Positions 25,260-34,782 of a stretch of DNA of 64,000 nucleotides are shown here, piece after piece. Position numbers and translations under genes: made by a program. Positions within the stretch are counted from its first letter, which is position 1. The number at the start of each line of letters is the position of its first letter. The notes beneath the pieces are model-generated. The model did not search any database, had not been told where the DNA came from, and was given only the letters and a program-made list of their open reading frames with translations. Source of the stretch: Chryseobacterium polytrichastri (GTDB lineage Bacteria; Bacteroidota; Bacteroidia; Flavobacteriales; Weeksellaceae); the NCBI RefSeq assembly GCF_900142445.1, contig NZ_FRAV01000001.1, positions 216,173 to 280,172 on the forward strand, written 5' to 3'.

Positions 25260-26597
25260 TTAAGCCTTTTTCAATTTTAGCTTATAATTATTCAGTAAGA
25301 AGAAAGTAATGATTCCAACTGTCAGTTCAATTAAGGCACTTCCCCAATAGATGCTTTTAACCCCGAAATAATACGGTAAAATCAACATTAACGGAATGTA
25401 TAAAATCAACTGACGTAAAAACACCAGAAAGCTTGCTTTTTTACTATCATTTACTGCAGGATAATAGGAGAGTGCCAACACGGTGATTGGCAATAACGGA
25501 AGCACAGAAAAGAATAATCTAAAATCATTAATTTGATTATCGTTCACTACATATCCCGGAAGCATTAAGCCAATTAATTGTTTCGGAAAAATAAGGGCGA
25601 TTAAAAAGAAAGGCAACAATATCGCGATCCCAGCTATAATATAGGTTTTCAAAAATTTTCGGGCTCTATCAAATTGTCCAGCTCCGAAATTAATTCCGAC
25701 AACAGGCTGTAACCCTCGCATTAATCCAAATAAAGGGGTTAATAAAAACAGGAAAAATCGATTCAAAACGGTAAAAAATGAAATGTCATTTTCAGTTCCA
25801 TATCTTGCAATGGCGTTGAAAATAATAATGCTTTGAACAACGCCCATTACCGATAATATCATTTCGGGAAGTCCTAATTTCAATATTTTTTTTCCAATTG
25901 TTTGATCGAATGAAATTGATTTCCAATTGGTTTTAAAAGAACTTTTCCCTTTAGCGTAATAATAAAATCCAAGGAGAGAATAGATCAGCATTCCACAGTT
26001 CGTTGCCCAAGCTGCACCTGACACGCCCATTCCGAATGTGGAAATAAAAATAGGTTTCAAAATAATATCGATGACAAGCCCAACCGCAATCATCATCGCA
26101 GCGGTTTTCATTTTTCCTTCTGCACGGACTAACATATTTAAGGCTAACCCATAAATCCAGAAAATGGTTCCAATCAATGTTACTCTAAAATATTCTACCG
26201 CAATGATTTGTAATTCTCCTTTTGCGCCCATCATCGCCATTAATTCGTGGGCAAAAATATAGGCTGGAATCGTACAAAGCAAAGAGAAAAAAATACATAG
26301 AAAGTTGAAACTTCCAAATAAATTATACAGTTTATCTTGCCTATTTTCTCCAATCCACATACTTACTGCAGCACCGGCTCCTGTTCCTACTAATCGCCCA
26401 AATCCGAGAACAATTTGAGATAATGGATATGCCATTCCGACTGCTGCAAGCGCTTTTGTGTTAATTAAATAGCCTACAAAAATAGCATCCAGGAAATTAT
26501 TGATTCCATATAAAACAATCGCCGCAACGGCAGGCCATGAGGTTTCCCACATGACCTTTTTGAGATCACCTTTTAAGATGAATGTTTTGCGGTCCAT
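25260..26597 (-). CDS. MATE-family efflux transporter (probable siderophore exporter)
   Basis: A 445-residue inner-membrane protein with about 12 helices and the two-fold repeated MATE fold (segment SWPAVAAIVLYGINNFLDAIFVG in helix 1, split by position here only as a landmark at residues 15-37). MATE proteins exchange Na+ or H+ for organic compounds. Its start overlaps the end of the N-hydroxylase gene by 25 bases, so translation is probably coupled. This places it as the likely exporter of the hydroxamate siderophore. Confidence 0.85.
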   Translation of the reverse strand: MDRKTFILKGDLKKVMWETSWPAVAAIVLYGINNFLDAIFVGYLINTKALAAVGMAYPLSQIVLGFGRLVGTGAGAAVSMWIGENRQDKLYNLFGSFNFLCIFFSLLCTIPAYIFAHELMAMMGAKGELQIIAVEYFRVTLIGTIFWIYGLALNMLVRAEGKMKTAAMMIAVGLVIDIILKPIFISTFGMGVSGAAWATNCGMLIYSLLGFYYYAKGKSSFKTNWKSISFDQTIGKKILKLGLPEMILSVMGVVQSIIIFNAIARYGTENDISFFTVLNRFFLFLLTPLFGLMRGLQPVVGINFGAGQFDRARKFLKTYIIAGIAILLPFFLIALIFPKQLIGLMLPGYVVNDNQINDFRLFFSVLPLLPITVLALSYYPAVNDSKKASFLVFLRQLILYIPLMLILPYYFGVKSIYWGSALIELTVGIITFFLLNNYKLKLKKA

Positions 26598-27886
26598 GCT
26601 TTTGTTGTGTTGAATTGTTGAAAGGCAATTCGCTTTTCTACTTTATAAATTTCTTTTCCGGCAATCGCATTGATGATGATGGCATTTCGGTACGCACCCA
26701 TTCCTAAATCCGGAGTCACAAAACCATGCGTATGAAGTTCTGCATTTTGCACGAAAATGTTTTCTGAGCTGTCGATGGTGTATTCACGACTTACATCAAA
26801 CAACCCTTCTTCATTTCTTTGGATCTGGTTTTTAATTCCTTGTAAGAATTTTGGTTCTTTATATTTGTAGCCCGTCGCCAAGACAACATAATCTGAGATA
26901 TTGGTAAACGTAATGTCATCCTGCATATGTGTGAAATTCAAAACATAAGAATTACCTTCAGGAGATATAGTATCGAGTTGACAACTTGGTTTCAAGTCTA
27001 CATACAAAGGCACATTACCAACGCTCATTTCGTATAATGTATCAAAAATATCGTTGATCAATTCAAAATTAATTCCTTTATAAAGTGGCGGTTGTTTTGC
27101 CAATACATTTTGTCTTTGAGCAGGCGCCATGTTATAAAAATGATCAACATATTCTGGAGATGTCAATTCTAAAGTCAGTTTAGAATACTCCATTGGGAAA
27201 AAGCGGTCTGGTCTCGTGAACCAGCTCATGTGGAAATGCTCATTCGTTTCAGGAAGAAGATCCTGAAAAATCTCAGCTGCACTTTGTCCGGAACCTATGA
27301 TAGAAACTGATTTTGCATTCAGAATATGATCTTTATGCTTCAAATATTCTGATGTATGAATAACATTCGGATAGTTTTTACCCTCCATAAATTCAGGCAA
27401 CCTTGGTTGAGTTCCTGTTCCTAATGCTAATTTTCTTGTGAAATATTTTTTAACATCATTATTTTTTAAGTCTAACACTTCAAACGTATATATTTGTTGA
27501 GATTCTTCAAAGCTGATGTTTTCAACTTTTTTCCCGAACAGGCAATTCGGCAATTGGTTCGCTGCCCACTGGCAATACAGATTATATTCTTTTCTTAAAA
27601 TAAAGAAATCTTCTCTGATATAAAATTTATATAAACGGTCGGTTTCCTTTAAAAAATTCAGGAAGCTATATTTGCTTTTCGGATCTGCCATCGTAACCAA
27701 ATCTGCCATGAAAGGAACTTGTAAAGTAGCGTTATCAAGCATCAAGCCGGGATGCCAATCAAAGCCTTCTGCCTGATCTAAAAAAAGAGATTCGATGGAT
27801 TCTACAGGCTCTAAAAGCGCTGCTAATCCAAGGTTGAATGGACCAATTCCGATTCCGATGATGTCGTATATTTTGTTGTTTTCCAA
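26573..27886 (-). CDS. L-lysine/ornithine/cadaverine N-monooxygenase (SidA/IucD/DesB family)
   Basis: A 437-residue flavin monooxygenase that N-hydroxylates a primary amine in siderophore synthesis. The FAD motif is GIGIGPFNLGL near the N-terminus, the NADPH motif GSGQSAAE is mid-protein, and the family motif VLATGY is late. With a PLP decarboxylase in the same locus the likely substrate is a diamine such as cadaverine (DesB-like) rather than the free amino acid, but this is inference. The 240-bp gap upstream is filled by a long palindrome, so it may or may not be in the same transcript as the synthetase gene. Confidence 0.9.
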   Translation of the reverse strand: MENNKIYDIIGIGIGPFNLGLAALLEPVESIESLFLDQAEGFDWHPGLMLDNATLQVPFMADLVTMADPKSKYSFLNFLKETDRLYKFYIREDFFILRKEYNLYCQWAANQLPNCLFGKKVENISFEESQQIYTFEVLDLKNNDVKKYFTRKLALGTGTQPRLPEFMEGKNYPNVIHTSEYLKHKDHILNAKSVSIIGSGQSAAEIFQDLLPETNEHFHMSWFTRPDRFFPMEYSKLTLELTSPEYVDHFYNMAPAQRQNVLAKQPPLYKGINFELINDIFDTLYEMSVGNVPLYVDLKPSCQLDTISPEGNSYVLNFTHMQDDITFTNISDYVVLATGYKYKEPKFLQGIKNQIQRNEEGLFDVSREYTIDSSENIFVQNAELHTHGFVTPDLGMGAYRNAIIINAIAGKEIYKVEKRIAFQQFNTTKAWTAKHSS

Positions 27887-27925
27887 TGTTTTTATTTTTT
27901 GAAATTTGAATTATTTAAACTTTTA

Positions 27926-28102
27926 TTTTAACCACAAAAGTTTCAAAAGCTCACATTGAATTATTTAAGTTGATCATAAACTGTAAACAAGAACACATAA
28001 GTTTTAAAAATCAAAGATTTTTATTCTTTGTCAAACTTTTGTTTTCTAAACAGTTAGCTTTAAATGATTCAATGTGAGCTTTTGTATCTTTTGTGGTTAA
28101 AA
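27926..28102. repeat. Long inverted repeat inside the siderophore locus
   Basis: Arms of 36 bp (27926-27961 and 28067-28102) match at 34 positions. They start with TTTTAACCACAAAAG and end with CTCACATTGAAT, and enclose about 105 bases with further short inner pairs (AACTGT/ACAGTT). This is the largest and cleanest member of the intergenic palindrome set. Confidence 0.75.
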
Positions 28103-28126
28103 TTTTAATTAGCTTGAAGAATTATT

Positions 28127-30547
28127 TTAAATACTTTTCGCTTCCAATCTGCTTTCAGGGCATTTTTCCCAATATCCTTCTCGAGTACAGAAAGTCAGGT
28201 ACGCAGTTTTGTGAGGCATTTCAATAATTCCTTCACGAGTGTATCCTAATTTTGTAATGATTTTATCAGTCGGAACGGCATCCACAGATGCTTCGCCAAT
28301 ACATTTTCCTACTTCAGGAAGCATGAAAATATAATCTAATGCTACTTGAAAAGATTGGAAAGAGAACTTCTTATCTTTCTGCGTTTCAGCAACAAAAAAG
28401 TGTGTTCCGTAATCTGTTGGTAAAGACTCATAATAAGCTCCTACAATATCTCTCATCGGCCAGTAAGGCTCAAAACTGAATTGGGCAACACCATTCACTT
28501 CACCAATAAAACTGTGTTGTTCATCACTTGGAAGAATCGTTCTGAACCAAAGTTCCAAGTCTCTTTTCGGGCCATCCATTTTCCAGAAAGGTTTGGCGTG
28601 TTCCATGTTAAACCATTCGTGAATCATTTCAAAATCATTTTCGATGTTGAAAGGTCTGATGCTAATATGTACATTATCATCTTCAAAGTATCTTGAATAA
28701 ACCGTTTCTGTAGATTCAGGCTTGATTAGCTTATTTGAAAAGAAGTATTTATGTAAAGGATTCGGAGTATCCAGAAAAACAGCAGGATATTCTAGATTTT
28801 CATCTGCTTCATTGATGTTTTGAAGGCTTGTGATTAAATTTCCTTTCGTGTACCAATTTCTTTTGTTGATAATGTAATCCACTAACCCTGTTTCATCTTC
28901 ATTTTCAAGCTCTTTGAATGCTTTGTAAACTAAATTAATGAGCTTTCTTTCGTTCGCTAATCCGCTGCATCCTAAAGCATTCACAACGCCTAAAATATTA
29001 TTCGTCACCAAATAATAGGTATATTTTGGCGCCAAAGATTCTTCATCAATAATCGACTGGCTTTCATCCGCGATTCCCGGAAGCGCATTAGAAACCAAAT
29101 CTTTTCTGCCTTCTCTAAAGAAAAATCCCTGATTGTCTCTGAAATAAATTTTCCCTGGAAAACCTTTTTTATCAAGCTCAATCATTACATTTTGCTGATG
29201 GAATTCACAAGCTAATCCGTAGGTATTCAAAATACCGACAATTGGTCTTACGCAAATATGGAGATATTGTTTAAACCAATCTAAAGCGACCTGTTCAACT
29301 GGTAAATCAAGATTTTTAGCCGTATTTTCTATGATATTTTGAAGTCTTGAAGGTTGTCCAAAAATTCCGTCCTGACAAAGCGCTGCTAAAAGCGTTACAT
29401 TTTTAGTCTTATTTTCACCTTGGAAAGGATTTCTTCTGATGCTGATATTGAATCCATTAATTACTTTATCATTGAATTTTACAGCAATAAAAGCGGGATC
29501 CACCATAAAATCAATTTCAGGATAATCCTTCTGTAAATTTTTCCCCCAATCTGTTTTTAATAACTGACTGATGTCGTGACCACGGTGCAATTCAGGATAT
29601 AAGTTGATTCTTTCTGAGTTGGTGATTTTCACATGAAGAGAAAATTTATACATCCATTTGCTGTTTTCGCTGTAAACTGTTCTTACAGATGAAGTAGGAG
29701 TGAAGGACTCTCCATAATGTCCTAATGCAAACAAAATCCCTTGCTCCTGCATGATTTGAATATCTTCCTGAACCAATAAATACTCAGCTTCCCAAGGATG
29801 CATTGGAACAATTTGATATTCAGGAAATCGATCCCATAATTTTTTATGCTCAGTGTTTAAAAGAGGATAGATCTTTTCGCCTAATTCTTTGGTAACAGGC
29901 GTTCCATCCGCATTTTTTTCAATGATGTTTTCAGGTTTAATTAAAAAATAAAATAACTGAAATTGTCCAGAAGTTTCAGGAGAATATTTCAATAAATCTT
30001 CTTGATTAAATCCTTGTTTTGATTTGGGAACCGGATGTAAAATATGTCCTAAAACAAGCGATTGCTCAGCCTCAATAAAATACATTTCCAGATCATTCAC
30101 TGACTTATTATTTTCAACCAGATAATCTAAATAAGTAGTCAAATTTTCAATACTATTGTTCAATCTTTTTAAGACTGTTGAAGCATCGATATTGGGATAC
30201 AAGCCTTTTGAATATTCTGCGGTCATGGTCATAAAACCGTAAATATCTACTTCAGAAACTTCATCGGTATCAATAACTCTCCTTATTACAGGAAAGTCAA
30301 AAAGATGTCTTCCTGTTTCTGAAAAATAATTTACCGGAACGTAAACATCGCATCCAATCGAAGAAAAATCGATTCTGATATGTAAATCAGTTGGTGTTTT
30401 TTTCAAATGTTTGGCAATGGCATCATCATATTTTGGAATTCCCAAATAGCGGCTCCAGTTGCTGAATTCTCTCATATAACAATTGATGAGAGCGGTATAG
30501 TTGATCTGTTCTGCGTAGTCTTGATTAGTTAACTTCAATGTATTCAT
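28127..30547 (-). CDS. NIS siderophore synthetase (IucA/IucC) fused to GNAT acyltransferase
   Basis: An 806-residue fusion. Residues 1 to ~600 are an IucA/IucC-type NRPS-independent synthetase, shown by LGHILHPVPKSKQG (ATP-binding GH..HP..K), VPMHPWE, PTSSVRT and HVKITNSER. Residues ~615-800 are an IucB-like GNAT domain (HISIRPF, FIGEV, KLGYTREG). Family knowledge: the acyltransferase acylates a hydroxylamine, for example with succinyl-CoA, and the synthetase adenylates the carboxylate and joins units, as in desferrioxamine (DesC+DesD) or bisucaberin (BibC fusion). Its start overlaps the end of the decarboxylase gene by 23 bases. Confidence 0.9.
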   Translation of the reverse strand: MNTLKLTNQDYAEQINYTALINCYMREFSNWSRYLGIPKYDDAIAKHLKKTPTDLHIRIDFSSIGCDVYVPVNYFSETGRHLFDFPVIRRVIDTDEVSEVDIYGFMTMTAEYSKGLYPNIDASTVLKRLNNSIENLTTYLDYLVENNKSVNDLEMYFIEAEQSLVLGHILHPVPKSKQGFNQEDLLKYSPETSGQFQLFYFLIKPENIIEKNADGTPVTKELGEKIYPLLNTEHKKLWDRFPEYQIVPMHPWEAEYLLVQEDIQIMQEQGILFALGHYGESFTPTSSVRTVYSENSKWMYKFSLHVKITNSERINLYPELHRGHDISQLLKTDWGKNLQKDYPEIDFMVDPAFIAVKFNDKVINGFNISIRRNPFQGENKTKNVTLLAALCQDGIFGQPSRLQNIIENTAKNLDLPVEQVALDWFKQYLHICVRPIVGILNTYGLACEFHQQNVMIELDKKGFPGKIYFRDNQGFFFREGRKDLVSNALPGIADESQSIIDEESLAPKYTYYLVTNNILGVVNALGCSGLANERKLINLVYKAFKELENEDETGLVDYIINKRNWYTKGNLITSLQNINEADENLEYPAVFLDTPNPLHKYFFSNKLIKPESTETVYSRYFEDDNVHISIRPFNIENDFEMIHEWFNMEHAKPFWKMDGPKRDLELWFRTILPSDEQHSFIGEVNGVAQFSFEPYWPMRDIVGAYYESLPTDYGTHFFVAETQKDKKFSFQSFQVALDYIFMLPEVGKCIGEASVDAVPTDKIITKLGYTREGIIEMPHKTAYLTFCTREGYWEKCPESRLEAKSI

Positions 30548-32042
30548 TTCCGTGTTTTTTTATGGTTTTTACAATTGATTTGATATCTTCAACCGTGGTT
30601 AAAGGATTTAGAATGGTGAATTTTAAGTAAAACTGTCCGTTGACTTTAGTTCCTGCAACAAGTGCATTTCCGTTTTTATAGAGTTGTGATTTGATGTAGG
30701 TATTGATTCTGTTCAGGTCAAAGGTTTTAAAAGGATCTGCCGAATAACGGAAGACCAAAGCAGAGAGATCCGAGCGGTTTAGTAATTCAAAATTCGGATC
30801 ATTCTCCAATAGAACCGCTGCTTCTTTTGCGGTGTGTATAATTCTCTCAATATAGCCTCCCAAGCCTTTTTTACCGATAATTCTAAGGGTAAACCAAAGT
30901 TTTAGTGCATCAAAACGTCTTGTGGTTTGTATTGATTTATTAACCTGATTAGGAATTTCGTTTTCATCATGATCTTTTGGATTTAAATAATCGGCGTAAT
31001 GGGTAATCAGTCCGAAATATTTTTTATCTCTCACGATAAATCCGCTGCTGCTTACAGGCTGAAAGAAAGATTTGTGATAATCTACGGTTACAGAATCGGC
31101 ATCTTCAATTCCCTTAATTAAGTGGCGGTATTTGTCTGTCAATAACAAAGCACATCCGTAAGCGGCATCTACATGGAACCAAAGGTTATATTTCTTTGCA
31201 ATTCCTGCAATATTAATCATTGGATCAACATTTCCAAAATCTGTAGTTCCTGCTGTTGCAACAACTGCAATCGGGATATTTCCGTTTTCAATTTCTTTTC
31301 TAACGGCATCTTCCAACAACACGCTGTTCATTCTAAAAGAGCGGTCGGTTTTAATCTTAACAACAGCCTGCTCGCCTAATCCTAAAATTGAGGCACTTTT
31401 CTGAATGCTAAAATGGGCTGCATCCGAAACAAAAATTCTGAAACGATGCGCGTCTTTTGATAATCCATCTTTTTTGATGTTGTGGTTTAAATATTTCAGA
31501 GAATAATGATCTCTCGCCAACAGCATTCCCATCAGGTTGCTTTGAGAACCACCGCTGGTGAAAATCCCGTCTGATAGATTGTCAAAACCTATTTCATTAG
31601 AAGTCCATTCAATGAGCTTCTGCTCAATTAATGTTCCGCCTGCACTTTGATCCCAAGTATCAAGTGAAGAGTTGATAGAGCTGATCAACATTTCTGCTGC
31701 AATCGCTGGAATCACAATCGGACAATTAAGATGGGCAACATATTTAGGGTGATGAAAGGCAATTGCATGTTGGGTATACAATTCTTTAACTTCCTCAAAA
31801 ACCTCTTCATAGGTATGCGAAGGATCGTTAAGATTAATATTTTCAAACTGTTTTCTCAGTTCTCGTGGAGAAATTCCACTGAAAGGTTTGTGGGTGTCTT
31901 CCAAAAATGAAATGACACTTTCCTGCGCTTTGTTGACTGCTTTTTGATATTCATGAATGTTGATATCACAAAATAAGCTCTCCAGATTTGGGAAAAGACT
32001 TTCCTTTTCCGAAACCAATTTTTCGGTAATCACTGTGTTCAT
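30525..32042 (-). CDS. PLP-dependent group II decarboxylase (DesA/DABA-decarboxylase-like)
   Basis: A 505-residue pyridoxal-phosphate decarboxylase. The cofactor pocket shows FTSGGSQSN, HVDAAYG and the Schiff-base lysine in VDYHKSFFQP. Relatives decarboxylate lysine, 2,4-diaminobutyrate, tyrosine or glutamate. Beside a hydroxamate synthetase and an amine hydroxylase, lysine to cadaverine (DesA role) is most likely. It is the first biosynthetic gene after the receptor and is translationally coupled to the synthetase. Confidence 0.87.
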   Translation of the reverse strand: MNTVITEKLVSEKESLFPNLESLFCDINIHEYQKAVNKAQESVISFLEDTHKPFSGISPRELRKQFENINLNDPSHTYEEVFEEVKELYTQHAIAFHHPKYVAHLNCPIVIPAIAAEMLISSINSSLDTWDQSAGGTLIEQKLIEWTSNEIGFDNLSDGIFTSGGSQSNLMGMLLARDHYSLKYLNHNIKKDGLSKDAHRFRIFVSDAAHFSIQKSASILGLGEQAVVKIKTDRSFRMNSVLLEDAVRKEIENGNIPIAVVATAGTTDFGNVDPMINIAGIAKKYNLWFHVDAAYGCALLLTDKYRHLIKGIEDADSVTVDYHKSFFQPVSSSGFIVRDKKYFGLITHYADYLNPKDHDENEIPNQVNKSIQTTRRFDALKLWFTLRIIGKKGLGGYIERIIHTAKEAAVLLENDPNFELLNRSDLSALVFRYSADPFKTFDLNRINTYIKSQLYKNGNALVAGTKVNGQFYLKFTILNPLTTVEDIKSIVKTIKKHGNEYIEVN

Positions 32043-32088
32043 AGAAGTTCTGGATTGGTTGTTTCTTTTTTACTATTAAATTTTAGAG

Positions 32089-32230
32089 TAAACCATTAAG
32101 ATTTTCTTTAAGACATTAAAAACGTTAAGTAGACTCTTCATTACGCTTTACTTTATTCTGACATCGCGTTTGTCATTTCGACGATAGAAAAATCTACTTA
32201 ACTGTCAAAAAATTAAATCTTAATGGTTTA
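32089..32230. repeat. Nested inverted repeat between receptor and decarboxylase genes
   Basis: Outer 16-bp arms are perfect (32089-32104 and 32215-32230, TAAACCATTAAGATTT type). Inner 10-bp arms GTTAAGTAGA (32124-32133) and TCTACTTAAC (32193-32202) are also perfect. The transcript of this region would fold into a hairpin of about 140 nt. Confidence 0.7.
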
Positions 32231-32259
32231 AAATATTCATCTAAATTTGAATTAAATGA

Positions 32260-34491
32260 TTAATACGTTATCGTGTATCCTACAGAAAATGTAGTTCCTC
32301 GCCCTTGGTACGCAAAGGCCTTTTGAGGCGCTCCGTAGAAAAATACAGAACGCTGTCCCCAAATAGTGGTGTATTGTTTATTGAAAATATTCTGAACGCC
32401 AAAGTTGATGGTTCCTTTGTTCAGTTTTACATCTCCAATAAAATCGAATAGGGTATACCCAGTGATTTTCATATCTGCTAAATCAGTATAATTCATAGAA
32501 TTCTGCATTTGCAGTCTTACAGAGAATCTTTTAGCGTTCCAACCTGTGAAAGCCATAAATTTCGATGGATTAGTCGTATAAACAGACTGATTCTGCCAGC
32601 CTTTATCAACGGTTTCTGTTTCAGATTGCATCAATAAAATGTTTCCTCCCAATTCCAAGCCTTCGGCAAATCGATAGCCTAAAGCGCCTTCGAAACCGTA
32701 GTTTCTCAATTTCTGGTCAAGTAAAGAAATTGTAAAAGCGGCATTGTCTATTTTCAATGTTTTGTTGGAAAGGGCGTAGAAAAAAGATCCTTGTCCATAG
32801 AATCCGGCTTCCGAAGTTCTGTTATGTCTGAAACCTAATTCCATTTGGTCGGTTTTTATTCCGCTTAATGGCTGCTCTGCAATGTTGATGCTGTTGAGTA
32901 CATTCCAACGATTATTATTCAATTGATATTTTCCAAAGCCATAAGATTTTGCAGCATCGGGAACGGCAAATCCTTGAGAAAAACTCAACCAAGCCTGCCA
33001 AGCGGGATTAAATTTGTAGAGTAAACTTCCATTAAGTAAGGTTACATCGTAGTTGTTTTTACCGCCTTTCACCACATCTGCAGAATTTCCATATCCGAAA
33101 TGCATGTACACCTGCTCCTTGAATCCAACAAAATCATCCAATTTCACATTAATGAATTGCTGTCTTACCCCTCCGGAAAGGGTCAGTTTTTTAGTAATAT
33201 TCCAGTCTGCCTGGATAAATCCTGCCAATGTAAATATTTTGGTATCAGGATATCTTCCAACAAAAGTATCTGTTTTGTTAATTAATCCTCCCGACTCACT
33301 GCTTTTTTGAGGATTGAATATCGCCTGATTTCCTGTGAAATTTTCAAAATCGGTATCTACGCCGTAAGTAAAGTTGAATGAATCCCATTTTTTAGACAAC
33401 ACGACTTTCGCACCATACACATCGGTATTTCCTCTTGCTGAAGACAAAAATACAGGAAGTATAACGCCCGCCGGAGGTTTAGGAACTTCCGCAAAAGAAG
33501 CCCCGAAATCTACTTCTTCTCGTCTCGCATACGCTTGTAGAATTAAATTTTGACCGCCTAAAAAATTACGATGATTATACTGTAAATTAGCCATAAAACG
33601 CTCTGTTCTTGGAACAATATCAGAATCTGCTCCGTCCAAAACATTGATGAGATCAGGGTTTTTAGTAGTAAATCCAACGAAATTGGGTCCGAAAGAAAGC
33701 CATTTTTTATTTCGAACTTTGGAGTTATAATATTGTAAATCTAAGCTCAAATCCTGATCCGGACTTAATTTAACGCTAATTCCGCCTAAAATATCGATCG
33801 ATCTGTTGTATTGAAAGTCGGCCTGTTTAACATCAGTTATAATTTGATTTCCGCTCGCATCAAAAGCACCTTCATTTTGAGTAAAAGCAGCTCCCAATCT
33901 GAATTTTATTTTATCATTTCCTCCTGAAACAGACTGAGCAATTCTTTTATCAAGATCATCTTTATGGAATCCTGATTTCAAACCAACAGAAGTTTCAAAA
34001 GCCAGGTGATTAGACGTTGGTTTCTTGGTAATGATATTAATAATTCCTCCCGTAGAATCACCTCCGTAGATGGCAGAAGCTCCGGAAAGCACTTCAATTC
34101 TTTCGATGTTAAAAGGGTCTATGGCATCAAATTGTCGGCTTGTGGCTCTTGTACTGTTTAGGGAAACACCGTTGAGTAAAACAAGAACATTTCTGCCACG
34201 CATATTTTGGGCATAATTGGTTCTTCCCTGATTTCCAAAATCAAATCCCGGAATCATATTTCCCAATACTTCCTTCAGTCCGGCACCGCCTCTGATCTGG
34301 GTTTGAAGCTCTTTATCACTAATCACCCAAACCGTTCCCGGAATATCACTGATCTGTTTCGGTGAACGTGATGAAACCATAATAATTTCATTGATGTCTG
34401 TTGTGTTGAGACTGTCCTGCTTACTCTGAGCAGAAGTATTTGTGGCTATAGCTGCCAACAAGAATATAGAAAGCGCGTATTGCTTTTTCAT
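32260..34491 (-). CDS. TonB-dependent siderophore receptor
   Basis: A 743-residue outer-membrane receptor: a signal peptide of ~21 residues (cut after NTSA), a plug domain (about 35-160) with DIPGTVWVISDKEL and the RGRNVLVLLNGV segment, then a 22-strand type barrel ending in FSVGYTITY. It is the first gene upstream of the siderophore biosynthesis genes on the same strand, so it probably imports the ferric form of the same hydroxamate. A textbook promoter with an internal palindrome lies at 34520-34551. Confidence 0.9.
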   Translation of the reverse strand: MKKQYALSIFLLAAIATNTSAQSKQDSLNTTDINEIIMVSSRSPKQISDIPGTVWVISDKELQTQIRGGAGLKEVLGNMIPGFDFGNQGRTNYAQNMRGRNVLVLLNGVSLNSTRATSRQFDAIDPFNIERIEVLSGASAIYGGDSTGGIINIITKKPTSNHLAFETSVGLKSGFHKDDLDKRIAQSVSGGNDKIKFRLGAAFTQNEGAFDASGNQIITDVKQADFQYNRSIDILGGISVKLSPDQDLSLDLQYYNSKVRNKKWLSFGPNFVGFTTKNPDLINVLDGADSDIVPRTERFMANLQYNHRNFLGGQNLILQAYARREEVDFGASFAEVPKPPAGVILPVFLSSARGNTDVYGAKVVLSKKWDSFNFTYGVDTDFENFTGNQAIFNPQKSSESGGLINKTDTFVGRYPDTKIFTLAGFIQADWNITKKLTLSGGVRQQFINVKLDDFVGFKEQVYMHFGYGNSADVVKGGKNNYDVTLLNGSLLYKFNPAWQAWLSFSQGFAVPDAAKSYGFGKYQLNNNRWNVLNSINIAEQPLSGIKTDQMELGFRHNRTSEAGFYGQGSFFYALSNKTLKIDNAAFTISLLDQKLRNYGFEGALGYRFAEGLELGGNILLMQSETETVDKGWQNQSVYTTNPSKFMAFTGWNAKRFSVRLQMQNSMNYTDLADMKITGYTLFDFIGDVKLNKGTINFGVQNIFNKQYTTIWGQRSVFFYGAPQKAFAYQGRGTTFSVGYTITY

Positions 34492-34519
34492 TTATTTAGA
34501 ATAATTAAAAATAAAACAA

Positions 34520-34551
34520 CAAATATAAATGAATATTCTAAGAATAATCAA
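34520..34551 (-). promoter_or_regulatory. Receptor promoter with 6-1-6 operator-like palindrome
   Basis: On the - strand TATATTTG (34527-34520) is an exact TAnnTTTG box, and TTG (34551-34549) lies 21 bases upstream, the Bacteroidota promoter pattern. Between them TATTCT-A-AGAATA (34534-34546) is a perfect 6-1-6 palindrome, the shape of Fur-type operators. The position between the promoter elements suits iron-dependent repression. The regulator identity is inference. Confidence 0.55.
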
Positions 34552-34782
34552 AATGATATTTGTCATATAATTCAAGCTAATGTGAATGGGTTGCTAATTA
34601 ACCTAGAATTAATAGTAAATGCAACCGATAAATCAGCCTAGGTAACTAATGTAATCTAGTCTCAAAATGAGAAATACTACATTTGATTTAAATGAAAATT
34701 TAATAAAAATGTAATATTGCAGGCTGATTTTTAGTTTAAAATACCTCATTGAGTCGTTGGTGAGAATCCCCAAAACTGCACG
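34552..34782. other. Intergenic region between receptor and MocR gene
   Basis: About 230 bp upstream of the receptor promoter and downstream of the MocR gene. It is AT-rich, with no open frame of interest. A stretch near 34755-34780 faintly resembles part of a cobalamin riboswitch but lacks the rest. Confidence 0.3.

Noticed and set aside
34755..34782. GGTGAGAATCCCC...ACTGCAC resembling part of a cobalamin riboswitch
   Set aside because: Lacks the GCCACTG B12 box and outer stems, and no + strand gene follows; the receptor lies on the other strand.
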